Shown: positions 38,901 through 53,900, counted from the first letter of the stretch. The stretch: DNA of 64,000 nt from Tubiluchus corallicola (GCA_030141605.1 JAQGDQ010000003.1:267501-331500), one strand, 5' to 3'. Made by a program: numbers and translations. The notes: generated by a model from the letters alone, not told the origin.

Positions 38901-41900
38901 AAGATGTATAGAATGCATTAAAATGTTATTGTATAGATTCCTGATAAAGTTTGGGCTTAAGATTCCTCATAAAGTTTGGGCCTACGCTTGTAGAAATTTG
39001 GGAAAAGCCTTTCTTAAGTTCTTACTTTTTTGGACTTGAGGAGTAAACACAGAACCTTTATATTCATGGTCATAATAGTGAAGACTTATAAATTCTATTA
39101 CATTAACATTTGAATACTCGAAGCAATTTTACTAAGGATGACCCAGCACCGTGACTGTGAGCGCATATGTTCAGATGACCCAGCACCGTGACTGTGAGCG
39201 CATATGTTCAGAAGACCCTGGATTCAACTTCAGGATGGACAGGCTGGAATCGTCTGGGTTATAAAACAAAATATGTTTGTAAGTATATACGAGCTTAGAA
39301 AGAATAACAAGTGAGAAAAATAGGTTTTGTGCATGCCTGATAGTCATTTGGATCCACAAATAATAATTTGTCGTCTGGCGGCTAGAATTCAAAGGCAATA
39401 CGTGGTCATTAAAACGAAATAAAATGAGAAGATCTTAAATGCGTGACGGAATTTAAATGAAATAAGATTAGAATACTTGGTTATACTGTAGTACGGCTGC
39501 TTAATTACAGACTGTAAACGAGAAGATATATGAAAATTTCACGCCTGCACATTATTGATTTTTTAACACAAATCATAACGCTGCACTAATACAAAAACTA
39601 ACTAATGCGATACGCCATACTGAAAGTAAAAACTGACGACTTTGCCATCAAAGAATTGGTAATTTCAGGTGTATCTAGTTCCTCCTTAGCAACAACGGGG
39701 CGTGAATGGTGGGGACGCCATAATAATGTAGGCCCGGCAGGTCTGGGTCTTCGACTTCGTGCTGGTGAAGTTCGCGAGTGCTCCGTCAGTAAGGTATTAA
39801 AGAGCCGTTATCACTAGTCAACAAGTCTATTTCTAGCGACGCCCCAAGGCAACGAGGTAGACTAGTTCTATGCTAAAAAGTTATTAGAATAAATACCGGG
39901 CATTTGGGTAACGACCGATGCGAGGTGGGTATCCGAGCAAAATTCGCCAAAACCTGCAGGGAAAATGACGCGAACCGCAGGCGAACGGGGATTTTTGACA
40001 GAGGTGGAATGTGACGGAGATGACGGTGACATAAGAGTTATTAATGTGTCCTCTGTGGCTGCAGGGAACAGGAGTCTGGGGACACTTATGTCATTTGCAA
40101 CGTTTAACCTTTAATGTCAAAAATGACTTCTAATTTTGTAAGGTCCTTAACGCTAGAAAATAAATTACCCTGCAAGATCGTATAAAGATTATAATATAAT
40201 TTGTACACGGCTAGTTATGATTTTGTGGTGTATCATATATCAGAAACACATATGTTAATATATGAGCATGGTCGAACAAACTAAGCACTGGCTCCAGAGA
40301 CAGATAGGATGGTCAGCGATTGACAACCATCGACTCTAGAGACTACTAGAACGGCCAGCCACTCTCACATACAGTAAATCTTGAGATCTGTTGGAAGGCC
40401 AGCAACTTAAGGCGATTGGCTCTAGAGACTACTCATATAATCAAGGATTCAGGGTACTGATGCTAAATAGTCCTCCAAAAGTCAGTAATTAATAACGGTG
40501 CTTCATAAGACATTACAACACTAGCTCTAAAAGAACATTAAATAGAGACCAAAGCAGCCTGCAAGTCTAGAGTGACCTGGTAGAGTGAAGTTAAGAGTCT
40601 AAAGTGGCTTGTTTTGGTCTCTGTTTAATATACTTTTAGAATTATTGTAGTAATATCTTATGATGAACTGCTGTCTTATAATATCTTACACTACCGTAAT
40701 ATTTTATCTTAAGTAATATCTAAGTAAACTCTTCTTAAGACGTTCCGGCATTGCGACAGAGATCAGGAACTAATACTGTCATAAACAATCTAACAGAGAG
40801 TATATTTTGTAGTAAATAATAAGCAAAACCGCATACAAACGCGCATTTTTCACAATTTCTAATTGACAGGCTTCATTAATCATTTAGTTCTGAATGATAT
40901 TTTGTGCTATGATTATTTTAAAAGTTGCATTTAGTTTAATGGATGGATTCATATGTTTTGTGAAAGCCTCAACCGGGCAGAAAAGAGACATAACGATATG
41001 TAATGTACCAATGGTAATATAGACAATCTTAATTTTAGTTAACATGATCATGATTATCACTGTTACATCACATATGATTATCTCTCTCTTCTCCCTTCTT
41101 TCTCCTCTTTTTTGCTGTCACTACTAGCAAGTTCATCCTCACCTATTTTTTTATTAATTAACATCTGTTTCACTATCACAGTCTATCTCACAAGCTTCGG
41201 CGTTTCAGGGCTTTGCAACACGTCATATGTTATTATGACTAATGAGATAAGTTGCAGTAAAAAAAAATTTTTCCTTCCCATACTTTATTGATGTTTGTCT
41301 GACTATTGTTGACACAATATTGTAAAACTATTTTGTTGCTGTATTTTATAGTATTCTGCTGTAAGCTTATTCCTTAATTGTATTTATATCATGTGTTGGT
41401 GAAATGAATATTATTGTAAATTATAAACTGAGTGATAAAAAAGAAACCGCAAATAACAATAAATACTGCTAGCTAGGCTGCGCGAAGGCTTTTTCATTTT
41501 TCCAACGTAGATTTGCACTAGGGACGATCACACACTGAGCACGTGTCACGCTCAGACCCCGGGTAGCACCCCACATTCCAGAGCTCTAGGCATCTGCAAG
41601 TCGTCTATTCACATGAAAATTCTGACACAGATACACATAATGCGCAGAGAACGGGGCAATTTAACCTTCTCCTCATTTCTATAACTAACCCTGATCCCAA
41701 CACTTTGAACACATGAGGGCGCGCTCGCCGCTTAATGAAATGTTCACAAAAGGGCAAGGAGAAAAAACGTCTATTTTCCTCAAGTACAGAACTATCAATA
41801 CTACTAGTAAATGGTGTTCAAAGACACCTTGAAAAAGCGCCTTGGGCAGCCACTTAAAATAAACAATCCACATTTCATAATTGAATGACACGTGGTTTAA

Positions 41901-44900
41901 TCATCAATATGTTTTTATGATATAGAAAAGTTCCCCAAAAAATAAACAAAAACAAATTACAGTAATAGTTGTTTATATAACGTAAAAAACTGTGACAATT
42001 TATATTTTCCAAAGAATAACGGTTACTTGAGAAAAAAACATTCAATGTTTTTGCACTGACTTGGAGGCCGAGTGACTGACTGATTAACTGACTAGTTCAA
42101 TGTGCTAACCGACTGGCAGTTTGGACATTACTAAGGGAATGATTGTCTAACTAACTGACCAGGGATTGACTTTCCATAAAGATCAATATATAATTGAAAA
42201 ACTGTTGATCGAAAGGTAGTGTTGTGCTTAGTGGCTGCCTGCTGTTGAACTGTTGAATATTTTGTCATGCATAAAGACTAACATGCTAGACAAAACAATT
42301 TCACTATAATTATTAAATAATTGCAAAATCAGAGGCAACCGGCAACTAGAAACACACAAATAAGCAGAGGTGCACAACAAGTGAACTTTTAGTGAACCTG
42401 CTTGCAGACAATAATGTATGTGATGTGAAAACTAGGTTAACCCACTGATGTCAAAACTGGAGACACTGATGAACCAAAACACAATGAATTACAAAGCTTT
42501 ACTGGTACTTACTTAAAGCAGTTATCAAGCAACATCACTAAACAGAAAACATCCAAATTAAGATACAGAAGAATAAAAAACCTCAAATGAGACAAAATAA
42601 AAATACACAAAACAATTAATCTAAAAATATGGAAAAAAGGCAGAATATTTTTAGCTACTTGCCTTAGTGGTAGTTTTTTTACTGTGTAGCATGATTTAAT
42701 GTCACTGAGAAATATTCAGTTTACGAAGACAAATAACCTTTTTCATTAATGAAAGAAACTTCTTACTTGTGTCACCTTGCTCCTTTTTTAAGTTTTTCTA
42801 GTTAGATACACAAGTCACAGTAAGGTAAATTATCTAATAAATTTGACTGATGGCTTCCATTTCCATATAATGTAGTGAACTGTCTTAATAATGTTGCTAA
42901 CCTAAAAGTTGTAACACATTTCAGGGAAACTTCTGTGAACACTTTGGTTCTGCTAGAGGCTAAAAAATGACATCTAACTATTGAATACTATTCCTCCCAT
43001 TACGGATTGGTAATTGTACAGGTTGGTACATAACTTTTTGCTAGGGGGTACAGGAATGACGAGTAACAATAGAGAACAATTTATTACATCAAAGTATTTC
43101 CCAGTCAACTGAGAATCTATCATGCCCTAAATATTTAATGGAGAAACCCCCGTGCATCTCATCTAACACAGCCTTCGGTCTTGAAGGTACAAACGAAGCA
43201 GCGAGCAGTGACCTGAAAACTCTGGGATTAATTTTTTTTAATTGAACAGAATCGCTTAGAAATTCGCTGGACTTCAATCCTGTCAAACACATTAGAGCTA
43301 TCCAGAAAGATAGAGTGAACACTAAGATAAAAAACATGTTGTTGAACAGTATTCAACAGATAAGCTTGTGAGACATGTGCTAGATATTTTGGAGAACCTC
43401 GAGTTCCTAGGGTGGCTGCTACCAATCATACCCCTTAAGACTGCCGGCTGTATGAGGCTTCCACTCAAAACTTTGAAGACATGATAGATTCTAAATTGTT
43501 TGAACAACACTTTAATGTAATAAATTGTCTGTACAATTACTCGTTGTTTCAGTTCCCCTTAGTAAAAATTTGTGTACTATGTACATAAAATGTATTCAGC
43601 AAAAGTAATTTTGAGTTAGTTTTCTGAGCATTTTAGAAAATATTAAAGCAGACATGCTATTTTGACCATTTTGATATTGAAATTGGGCACTTTATGTTTC
43701 AGTGTAGGGATCTGTAAAATGTTTCTACACAGAGATAACATTCTCATTTGCTACTACTGGGTGCTACTGAAATGAAAATCAATTCAATAAATTTAGTGTA
43801 CACTAGCACCCAGTAGTAACAAATGAGAATATTATCACTGTACAAAAATACCCCGTATGTTCCTACAGTGAAACATAAAGTGTCCATTTGAATACTAAAA
43901 TGTTCAAAATAACATCTATTTTAAAGACTTTCTAAAATATAAAAAACTAAATCAGTACTGTTCTTGTTGAAGACATTTTAGGACAATTAGGTGGACTGAT
44001 AATCATGTTTTAGATGTCATTTTTTTAGTTTTTGCAAGCTTCAAACAGGGCCAAAGTGTCACAGCAGTTAATGAAGCATCTGTGGTGAGACAATTCTAGA
44101 AAAAACTTACCCTTCGGGACAGATTTCTTTATAGGGATAATTTGAAACGTGGTTCAAAATGTGAACTCTAAATTTAACTTTTCTTCCATCTTTTTTCAAT
44201 TTTCTCATGCATTTAAATTGAAAGCTTAGACGAGCCGGTAAGCAAACACGCAATTACAGTTCAGAAAACCTTTGAATGACAGATGAAAGAAAGGTTGCCA
44301 CAAATGCATATTTTTACTTCTTCACCGGGAAGGTATCACACGCACGTGACAGACATCATAGACAACATAACCTCTGCATGACATGACATTCTCACTTTTT
44401 GTTCGCATCTTCAAGGTTTTCTCGCCCATAATGACAGCCTAGCTTTTATAGCTGTTAACATACCTGTCTATCCTTGATGGCACACCTGGAGTGGGCAACC
44501 TCTCTTTGCCCCCAGCCGGCATCCCAGTTTTTCAGCTTAAGCTGTGGGATTACACAATGTAATCTGTTTGCTCAGCTAAGCCATTATGTAAAGCAGAAAA
44601 ACCAACAAAACCCAGTTTCGTCTGCCGTCATTGAAAACGTTCCAAAATACATAATTTTGCTAGGTCGTATCTCAAATTAATAAAACTAATGTACTAACCA
44701 TTTTTCTATATCACCATTGTCATCATCATCAATATCGCCAATGGTAAAGTTTCAGCAGCAGTTGCGATTGCAACACCATAATCATGTCAAACAGACACTT
44801 ATATTCGTTATCTGTATTGAATACTGAGTGCAACAATTTAATTTTGGACATTAAATGCTAGCCTGATGTGAACAAGCCAGTATGCTCACGTCATATGAAA

Positions 44901-47900
44901 ATAACTAAACAATATCTGTGCAAAAATACATGTAGTTGTGTTCACTGAGAGCTATCAGGAAGTTAACTGCATGTATTTCTGCACAGATGGTGTTCAGCTA
45001 TTTACAGGTGGCATACGAGCATAGTGAGTTGTTGTGAACTCAGGGAATTTAGTTCAGTGAGAACTAAAATATAATAAAATCTTAAAATGGACAAGTAAAA
45101 ACAGGATATAAGAAAAAACAATATGCAACTTACTTTTAATTGGGAATGATTTTTGATACCTCATTCACTGAAAATCTTTTTTATTTGTTTTTTCTTTTTT
45201 CGTATTTTTAGTTCTGATTATATTAATTCATGTTTGACAAATTTTATTAAGTAAAGTAATCATTTTTGCCTTGCACTGCTAGAACAGCAAAATTTCATCT
45301 TAACACTAGAAATTACTTTTTAATAACTGTCCACCCACAGAAGCCAAAACCTTGATAACTAAAGCAGTGCATTTTAACCAGTCATCCAAAAATGAGCAAA
45401 AAACTCACAAATTAACTATTTTCAAATAATTTTAATATTTAGTATTCAAAACCAACAAATTTTGCTACGAAAAGCTTGTTGCAAGATCTTAAAATTATAT
45501 TCTACATTGCTAATTGATGTGGCTAGTGTGGACACACAGTCAGATGGGTCAGATGACATGGGCTTTTGTTTGTATTGGCCACATTGACAAAGCCTGTCTT
45601 CACTAGGTGCATTACACCATCTCCAGGTTTCCATCAGCAAATATTAAATTGCATGCTAATTCTGGGGAATGAGACAAGAACAGGAAGCAGCATGATAGAC
45701 AAAAGCACTTGTAACCGATTTTCAAGATGGTCACCAATCCATTTGCTAATCATGGCCTTACCTTTGGTCACTAAGCACATAATCACTTAACTATTCTGTA
45801 AAATTCTGTAAAATTTTTCTTTTATTTGATTTTGCAAATTTAATACGTAATCAGCACTGAGCAAAACATTTAATCGGAGTACGTATTTTTGATGAAATGC
45901 CTACATTGTAAGGAGGTCCTCCAACTAATGACCATGGGCTGGGATCACGCGAGCTTTGATGGATCTACGTATCAAGCTAAATATAATTTCATATTTAGTG
46001 CCACGTTATCTGTTTCATGTGACATTTTTACAAAGGAATTCCTGTACGAAAAATAATTAAGTCACAAATTTTTCTGTACTTAATGTTTATATGTTACAGT
46101 AGTTTGATTATTCTATATGACAATACGATAGTCAGTACTCCTACTACTATACCAGCTACATACAATGGACACATAAAATTTAATAGCCTGCTAGTATGAT
46201 ATTCAACCTGCATTCTTAATCTAAACTTTATCTGAACTCTCTTACTACTGGCCAAATCATAAAATATTGCAAATGCATAATGTGGAGTTAAAAACCTCAC
46301 AAATTGCCTATTGCATTCACAAAAATCTATGAAGGGGCGAGACCGATCTGTATCTTAAACAAAGAAAAATGAGCAACCTTCCTTTGAAATAGACAAAAAT
46401 TAAAAGCCACGACCAGAATGCATGCATTTAACAACAATAATAAATTACTAACACTTGAAAATTTTGATAAATAATTACATAGTTGAAGTCTCAGTTATCT
46501 GTAGAAGGTTGATCTATTACACCTCTATGACTACATGCACATTAGTACTGCAATTTGCATGCAACAATATGGAAAAAACTAGTAAAATTTTAAAACACTT
46601 GACAAGTCAAACAAAGATCAGAATACACATACAGGGTAAAAATAAATGAACAGGAAACATGAAGGTCAAATTCATAATTCTGCAAGTTACAAAAACTTTC
46701 AGAAGTCAAGGATAATTCAATGTTACTTAAGCAGTATATCAATCACTATTTTTTATAAATAGCAGTTGACATTAACAAAGAGCGTAAATGAATTTAGCAC
46801 TTTTAAACAATAAAGCCACGAAACTTAAATTAATTCTTAGGTATTTTTTCTTCGAAAGTAGTATAAAGTCATGAAGCGTGTTATTTCTAATTTATTATAA
46901 ACCTTTCATAATAGGGAATTTTCCATTGAGACATTGCATGCTTATAAGAAAATTAATATTTTGCTGAATGCGCCATTAAGTATTTGAGAAACAACCTTTT
47001 ATTCTATAAAAGCACTGCAAAATATTAAGGAATGTTGAAATACATGCTGCCATCTAGCAGACAAATAAATACTAGCAACAGACGTGAAAGCCTCAGAGCA
47101 TGCGGCACATTCATTCTTATTATTATTTCCTGGCAATAAATCCTATTGAACGATTGTTAACTTCGGTGATCAAACACAATTAAAAATATGTACATACACA
47201 TTTACGTGCACAGAGAATTATTGCACTATCAGTGCAGCACTATTCAGTTATTATCCGTCCATATAATATATGCTGCACTAAGCGCTGGTGATTTCCAAGA
47301 CTGCATAACATACACAGCGACATGTGCTTGTTTAAAAAATAGGGGGACATTTCTACCCTACTGCATAATTTTGTAATTAATCTGCCTTATTAGAATAAAA
47401 AAATTGTTGTTTATCTTCAATGTGGACACTTGAAGCAAGTAAATGTCAAAAAGTCGCTAAAATGTTTGCAGTTGTGCACATGCTTGCAAAAATGTTTGTT
47501 AATCTTGCAATACATGACAAAATGATGTTTTTTGTTCAAGATTTTTTAAGAATGCATAAATGTGGATCAATGTCAAGATTCTTTTCTAGGCACATTATAC
47601 TTACTGTGCTGGTCCCTTTCACCGGAAACCAATGAAGAATGCCAGGAAATGGATGGTCCGTCTTCAAAACTGTCTTCTCAGTCCAAAGATTCTGAAGTAA
47701 CAAAATATTTGGCATTTAGTAACTTAAGTGACATTTAAGAGACATTTAATCAGGCACAGTTTAGGACAGAAGATATTGCTTTTTAACTGTGCATATGGTT
47801 GGCCCATGTTGCAAGTGCATGCACAACATTTTTTAATAAACATGCTCAAAGAGTCCTTCGAAACATTTTCTGCAGTCTTGAAGATGACTTCAAATGCTTG

Positions 47901-50900
47901 AAAAATTATTCGTTAGTAAAGCAGATATTCCAAAAATGACAGTGATGCAAATAAAACTCACAGCAAATTCATTTTTGTCGTCCTTGTCACCCTTTTTAAA
48001 TGGCCTCGAGTAGGTAAACTTCCGCACCTCATTTACTTTGTAATACCTGCACAAAAGGTTAAGCAATTCCATTAAGACAGCAGCAGAAAAAATATAATTG
48101 TGATATCCCCACCACATACAAATTGTTCAACATAACAGGATGAGCTGTTGCAAAAATTATATAGTCAAATTTAAAAAAAATTATACAAAATAAATTTAAA
48201 GAAATGGCACTCAGTTTAGTTTGCATAGAATGATTTTCAGTATCAACAGAGTAATTATATCTTGTGATCTGTAGAACCTGTATTTGTGTTTTAATCTTTC
48301 TAATGTAATGTAATGTAATGTAAAACAAAAATGGTATTCTACTCTATTACTTGCATTTTAATGGATTTTATACTTTAAAAATCACCCCTACGTTATGTTT
48401 TACAAGTATTTTAGTACCATTCTATATTAACCAAGCATGTTGCATAACTGTGGCAAATCTTTTTGCAACCTGCTGTTTCTAATAAGTTTTATTATTAAGA
48501 CTGTGATCTTAATTGTTATTATGGCTTTTCTGAAGAAATCTGTAATAAAACTCATATAACTATTTAACCTTCATCAACCAGCATTGGGATGCAAGAACAC
48601 TATAAAATCTATGACATAAATGTTATCCTTAAGTTGCATCATTTTGCTCAAAAGCTGTTAGCACCTATAAGATATCTCTGCTGTTTAAAATAATACAGTA
48701 GCATTTGTAATCTGCACATACATGCAATATAAAGCATACGTGGTACAGTTGCTTACTAATGTTTAGTTACCAGCTAGTACAACTATTGCTGGTAAGTTAT
48801 GCAGTTATTAAAATAAGTAGGTATTTTGTTCGAACTTTCAATATAGCACAACTATTAGTGCAAAAACTGAACATTAGAAAATGAATATTGTCAAAACAAT
48901 TCAACACATTTCAGGTGCAGGGGCTCTTTGGCTCAATGATAGCATTGACTAAAAACAATTATTTTTGTTAGAACAATGTAGTTTTCAAATAAAATGAGAT
49001 TTTGTTTAATAATTATTTATTATTAAACAATATAACCTATTTTGCACAATATTTGGGTTGGAATTTTGAGGTATATCGGTTATACTCACTAATTTATGAA
49101 GCTGCTGCCACTGCTATGCTATCGCTAAATAAAACTACAGAAAACAGTACCGTTTATACTGGAAGTGATCATATCACTGCAATTAATCTTGATTAAAAAA
49201 TGAGTATCTGTGTAAATTTCGGAAACTGCTAGTCGAAAAATGTCATTATGGAACACACTACATTGGAAATAGAATCAAATGTCACAAGAAAGTGTATGCA
49301 GTGTAGAAGCCTTAATCGTGAAATTGTTTAAACCGTAAAAACTGTTTGTGAAAACCGTGCAGAACTCTTATCTCTAAATGAGCTTGTTCTGTCCATTCTT
49401 GTTTTTTCCAGATTTGATCATTCATTTATTTCACGACAAAAAATCCTATTCAATTAGTAATTTTCCAGAAAAACTTCATTTCCTTTATTTTGTGCATATT
49501 AATTTTTGCCTCATACTATTTTCAATTCAACTCGTGATACCTAATATCTCAGTTACACTTTTGTTTCAACATAGAACAGACAGCTACTTGTTTTAATATA
49601 ACAAACAATTTATTAAAATATTGTCTGTAGTTTTTGCTACAATTTTGTTTCAAATTGAAACTTTAGTATCCAAGTGCCTCACAACACTAGCATTTTCCCA
49701 TCAAAGCCAAAGCACGTCTTGCAAAGCAATTGCCAATGCGTGTACACGTGCCTTCTTATGCCTGTTATTCATACATCATGCACAGAACAATTTTAAATTT
49801 TAACTTTGACTTACCTTAGAATCTGTTCCTGGATCTTCTTCCCTCGAAATTTTTGTTTTTCTATAAAAACTGGCTCTACATGATTGATTTGTAAATCTGA
49901 GCATGTAAGTAAAAGAAAAAACTGAAACACTTCGGTATAAAAAATTCTGTCCATCATAAAACTTAATACTTGTCAAATTTTCCACAAGAAGCCTTCCCAA
50001 AAGAAAAATAATGAATCACACTAGAACCTCAAATCTGAATTTTAGTTAAAAACTCCTTTACAGCAAAAACTACCAAAAATAAAATGGGGGGTCCCGACTT
50101 GTCCATCTGTCCAGTGTGGAATCTACAATTTCTGTCAAAAAATTGATAGAGAAGTTGTATAACAAATTAGAATAATGCTAAGAATAACTTCAGTGTTTTA
50201 GGTTTTTAAAAATTAATTGCCTCTTAACTCATTAAGGCCAATTACCTCTTTTTCATTGACAGAAATGACAAAAATCACTCAGACAACTGATAGGTATACG
50301 TTCCTAGATTCACTGTATAGCGAATTAGTGTATTAGCTGAGTATACCATCAGAGTTTTAGGCTTTTGAAAATTAATTACCTCTTAACGAACTGTCAAAGC
50401 TAAGTCAGATGGTATCCAAAATTTCTTTCTAAAGAAGTGTAGCACTTCTTTACTGGTTAAATTAGTTTTTTGTATGACTAGCTCTGTGAAAAAACGATAG
50501 TCAATCGTATAACAGTTGTAAGTGGTATGAATCATTAAAAAGGATACACTGATTAGGCGAATCAAGAATATCTTGCTCAGGCAAAGTCAGCTTCATCAAC
50601 ATCTGAGCATTGGGAAATTGATTTTGTACCCGAGTTACGAAATCACTCAGTCGCTCATACTCGTTGCCACGATATATGAACGTCCTATTCTGCATAGCAA
50701 ATAACAATGGTTTAACACCTCAGAAATGAAATGTCTCGATTCAACCTGCAATCTCAATCAAAATGCATACAAATTGTTCACAAAATAAAAGTAATCAGTA
50801 CTAAACTCGTTTCTTAAATACACTGCATCATGTTAAGACAGGTAACGAGAATAAAAAACTCTTATCTTCATTGAAAGCTGCTTATTGTTATGTTTAGTGC

Positions 50901-53900
50901 AAGGATAAGAAAAACAGAGTAATAATACGTATACCTGCAGGAAAGAAGGGAAACCTTTTCCATAATAAGCCACTCTAAAGTACTCAGGCTCAGGCCGTAT
51001 CTGTGTTAGTATGTTCTCGTACAATTCAGCCATCTTTCTCTGAAATATAAAGAAATATAATAGTAAGTTACAATATTTAAATATGACTGTCAAACTGAAG
51101 TATAACTGCAAAAACCAACTAGTTAGTAGTTAACAAAGCTAGTGGAATCTATGTTTCAGAAACTTTCACAATAAACAAGAAATGTACATCAAGCATTGTA
51201 GTTTAGTTGGATTTAATACCAACTCACATGTCACAACAACTGTGGATGAAAAGATGACCAATCATCAGCCACTTGACCTTTAACATGATTACTTTCTGCT
51301 AGACTCTGAAATAACTCACTTTGAACAGCCAGTGTGTTTTCAGTAGGTTAAACAAGCAGATGTTCCACTGGCTGAGCCCACATGAAGCTGCCAGCTTAAG
51401 CAGCTTAATCTCAGTTGCTCATGATAATTATTTTAGTTTTAGGGAAGTTTGAATCAATGCATGCAGTATAATTAACTGAAAATAAATTTTTGACTTCTGA
51501 CCAACTTACCATAAGATTGGCGATCTCCTTATAATTGAATGTCTCATTTTCATGCTGCTCCACCAGCTCCTTACAGCATGCAATAGCAGCTTCCCACATC
51601 TAAAATTCAATAAAACAAATTATATAATAGCATAGCAACATATCATGCTTTGTTTGTATATCACTATCAGTATAGAACCTCAAACTCCCATCTCTAGTAG
51701 CATAGCCAATGAATACATCTTTCCACAAAAAAAAATTAAAAAGAACAAAAGATGCATGACAGTCCATAATGTCCAAAAGTGGTTTTTTTGCTCTTCAACA
51801 ATCCATTGTACTAACAAGGCTCACGTTAAATAACTTTGGTCAAGTTATGAGACTAACATATTAATATAACACAATATAATATAATACAGTACAATACAAT
51901 ATAGTTACACAATACAATACGATATAAAGCAATACAATACAATACAATGCAATGCAATGCAATACAATACAATACAATACAATACAACACAATACAATGC
52001 AACAAAATATACATAATTATATAAACAGCATTTTTGCATGATAAAATAAGGTGTTATATCTTAACAGCCATCATAGAAAAATGAATACCTCATTATTTCA
52101 TGAACACTGATTTGCAGATTTAATCGCAAATCAAGATTCAATACAGAAATGCATGTCCCCTTTCGGATAAAAAATCATATAGATATAGGAGTAAAAAATG
52201 CTACATGTCAGTAGCTGCCATATTATACAGAAAAATAACAGACAAAAGCTTCATACGTACCTTCCCTTTAGTGAAGTAGTCAATGATGTCATAATAAAGC
52301 CGTTCTTTCAAGTTACGGTGAGTGTTTGCATACTGGTAATGTTCATGTTGCAAATCAGGTGTTAGCTTTTCGTCTGACCACTGAAATCACAACAAACATT
52401 GTTACTAAGATTTTTAAAAGGTAACACCAGCTGAAACAAGTAACTATGAATGCCCATACAAATAGAGAGCTACAAGCTCAAATAATTATTGTCAGTAGAA
52501 TGTTGTGCCAATTCAGTTTTGGTCGAAAATAAGTCACATTGTAATTGCATACTGGGACAAACATCTTTCAATAGGTAACATTTTGTTTGCAAAATTTAGA
52601 TAAGCTGCCAGCTAGAGACAACTTACTGCTACCTCTTTGTCCAGTAAATCGACCATGACACACTTGTCATTCTTGTCGATTCAAATGTAACTGCTATTCG
52701 GAGTTGCACTTGTGTTTTATTTAGGGAAACAACAAAAAAATTAATTTACATTTAACAGAATAAACTTAAACTAGTTTCTATTAGTCTACTGAAAATTTTT
52801 CACCTGCAACTTGTTGAGAACTGACAAAGATGAAGATTTTCGTAAAGTATAATTCCCCCCTTAAAGTCATTAAATTATTTCAGTATGTTTGCTCTTCTTG
52901 GCAGATATGCCACTAAGTTTCCAAGAAAAGTTTATGCTAAACTGATAATGCGTAACTCTTAGACTCAAAAGAATTAAATGGTACTTCTACCTTCAAAAGT
53001 AAAGCATGTTTTTGTAGCGTGTACGCTGCCTCGGTATAATTCTCTATATCCAGGTGTAGATCAGACAGTTTGTGCAGATACTTAATGTACAAATCCTTCC
53101 TGCTAATTTCATCATAGAACTCCTACACAAGAAGGAAAAGAAGCAAACAATCTTTAAGTTTGTCCTACAAATGTAAGAAATCCTGCACTAATTACAGAAT
53201 AAAAATAACTTGACACAATGTACAGTGGAAACATGCAGGTAAGTTAAGTAGATACTCGGCAGCCTTATAGGCTGATTAAGAGTCATAGATTTTTTTACTG
53301 TTTGGCGAATCTTTATGAACTTACAACTTGCTGAAATGTGAGGCAAGAAATAATGGTCTGCTCAACAGACTGCACTCATGAGAGCATAATGAAGAAAGCA
53401 AAACTCAATAAAATGTCCAGCTTACAACATTAAATAAATAAACAAATATACAACAGCAGAAACATCAATCAACTACAATATTAGTTGCGACCAAATCCTA
53501 ATGATTTTTTGTCAGTTTAGCACTTTCTTAAATTTTTACAGACACCAAATGAAGAACATCTTTTCAAATAAAAACCATGCCTTTGTTTTAAAGCAAATTA
53601 AAAAATAACTGTGAAAGCATTTATAACCAAGGTGGTAAATAGATAATAATAATTATTCCAATTAACTGCAGTAAAATACTTTTCGTTTTCACATGTTAAG
53701 TTGGTTTTAAGTGTTCTGGTTTAATGAACTTAACTATACTGCGCCTACCAATAAATTAACAATGCAACTCATTTTATTCTCCTTGTTTTCATCATAAAGA
53801 ATGTTTCTATACTCCAAGAGCCGCATTAGCTGACGTGTTACCAAGCGGACAAATCTCAGGCCCTGCTCTCGCATGACGGAATGGTCTTGACACATGTTGT

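Larger units (their letters stand above)
36965..47604 (-). other. DOCK 10.6-kb intron, rich in inverted repeats
   Basis: The donor is AGCACA|GTAAGT at 47,604 and the acceptor TTTCAG|CAC at 36,965. The flanking exons are contiguous in human DOCK1, so no exon is expected inside. The intron carries tRNA-like relics, tandem repeats, a CpG-rich patch and at least three fold-back structures, listed separately. Remaining sequence is AT-rich with only short unsupported frames. Confidence 0.8.

Noticed and set aside
43089-43510. three overlapping 62–82 codon minus-strand frames
   Set aside because: They lie within a fold-back element and match no transposase or host protein I recognise.
49002-49803. 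plus-strand frames of 60–72 codons in a DOCK intron
   Set aside because: No motif, antisense to the gene and AT-rich composition.
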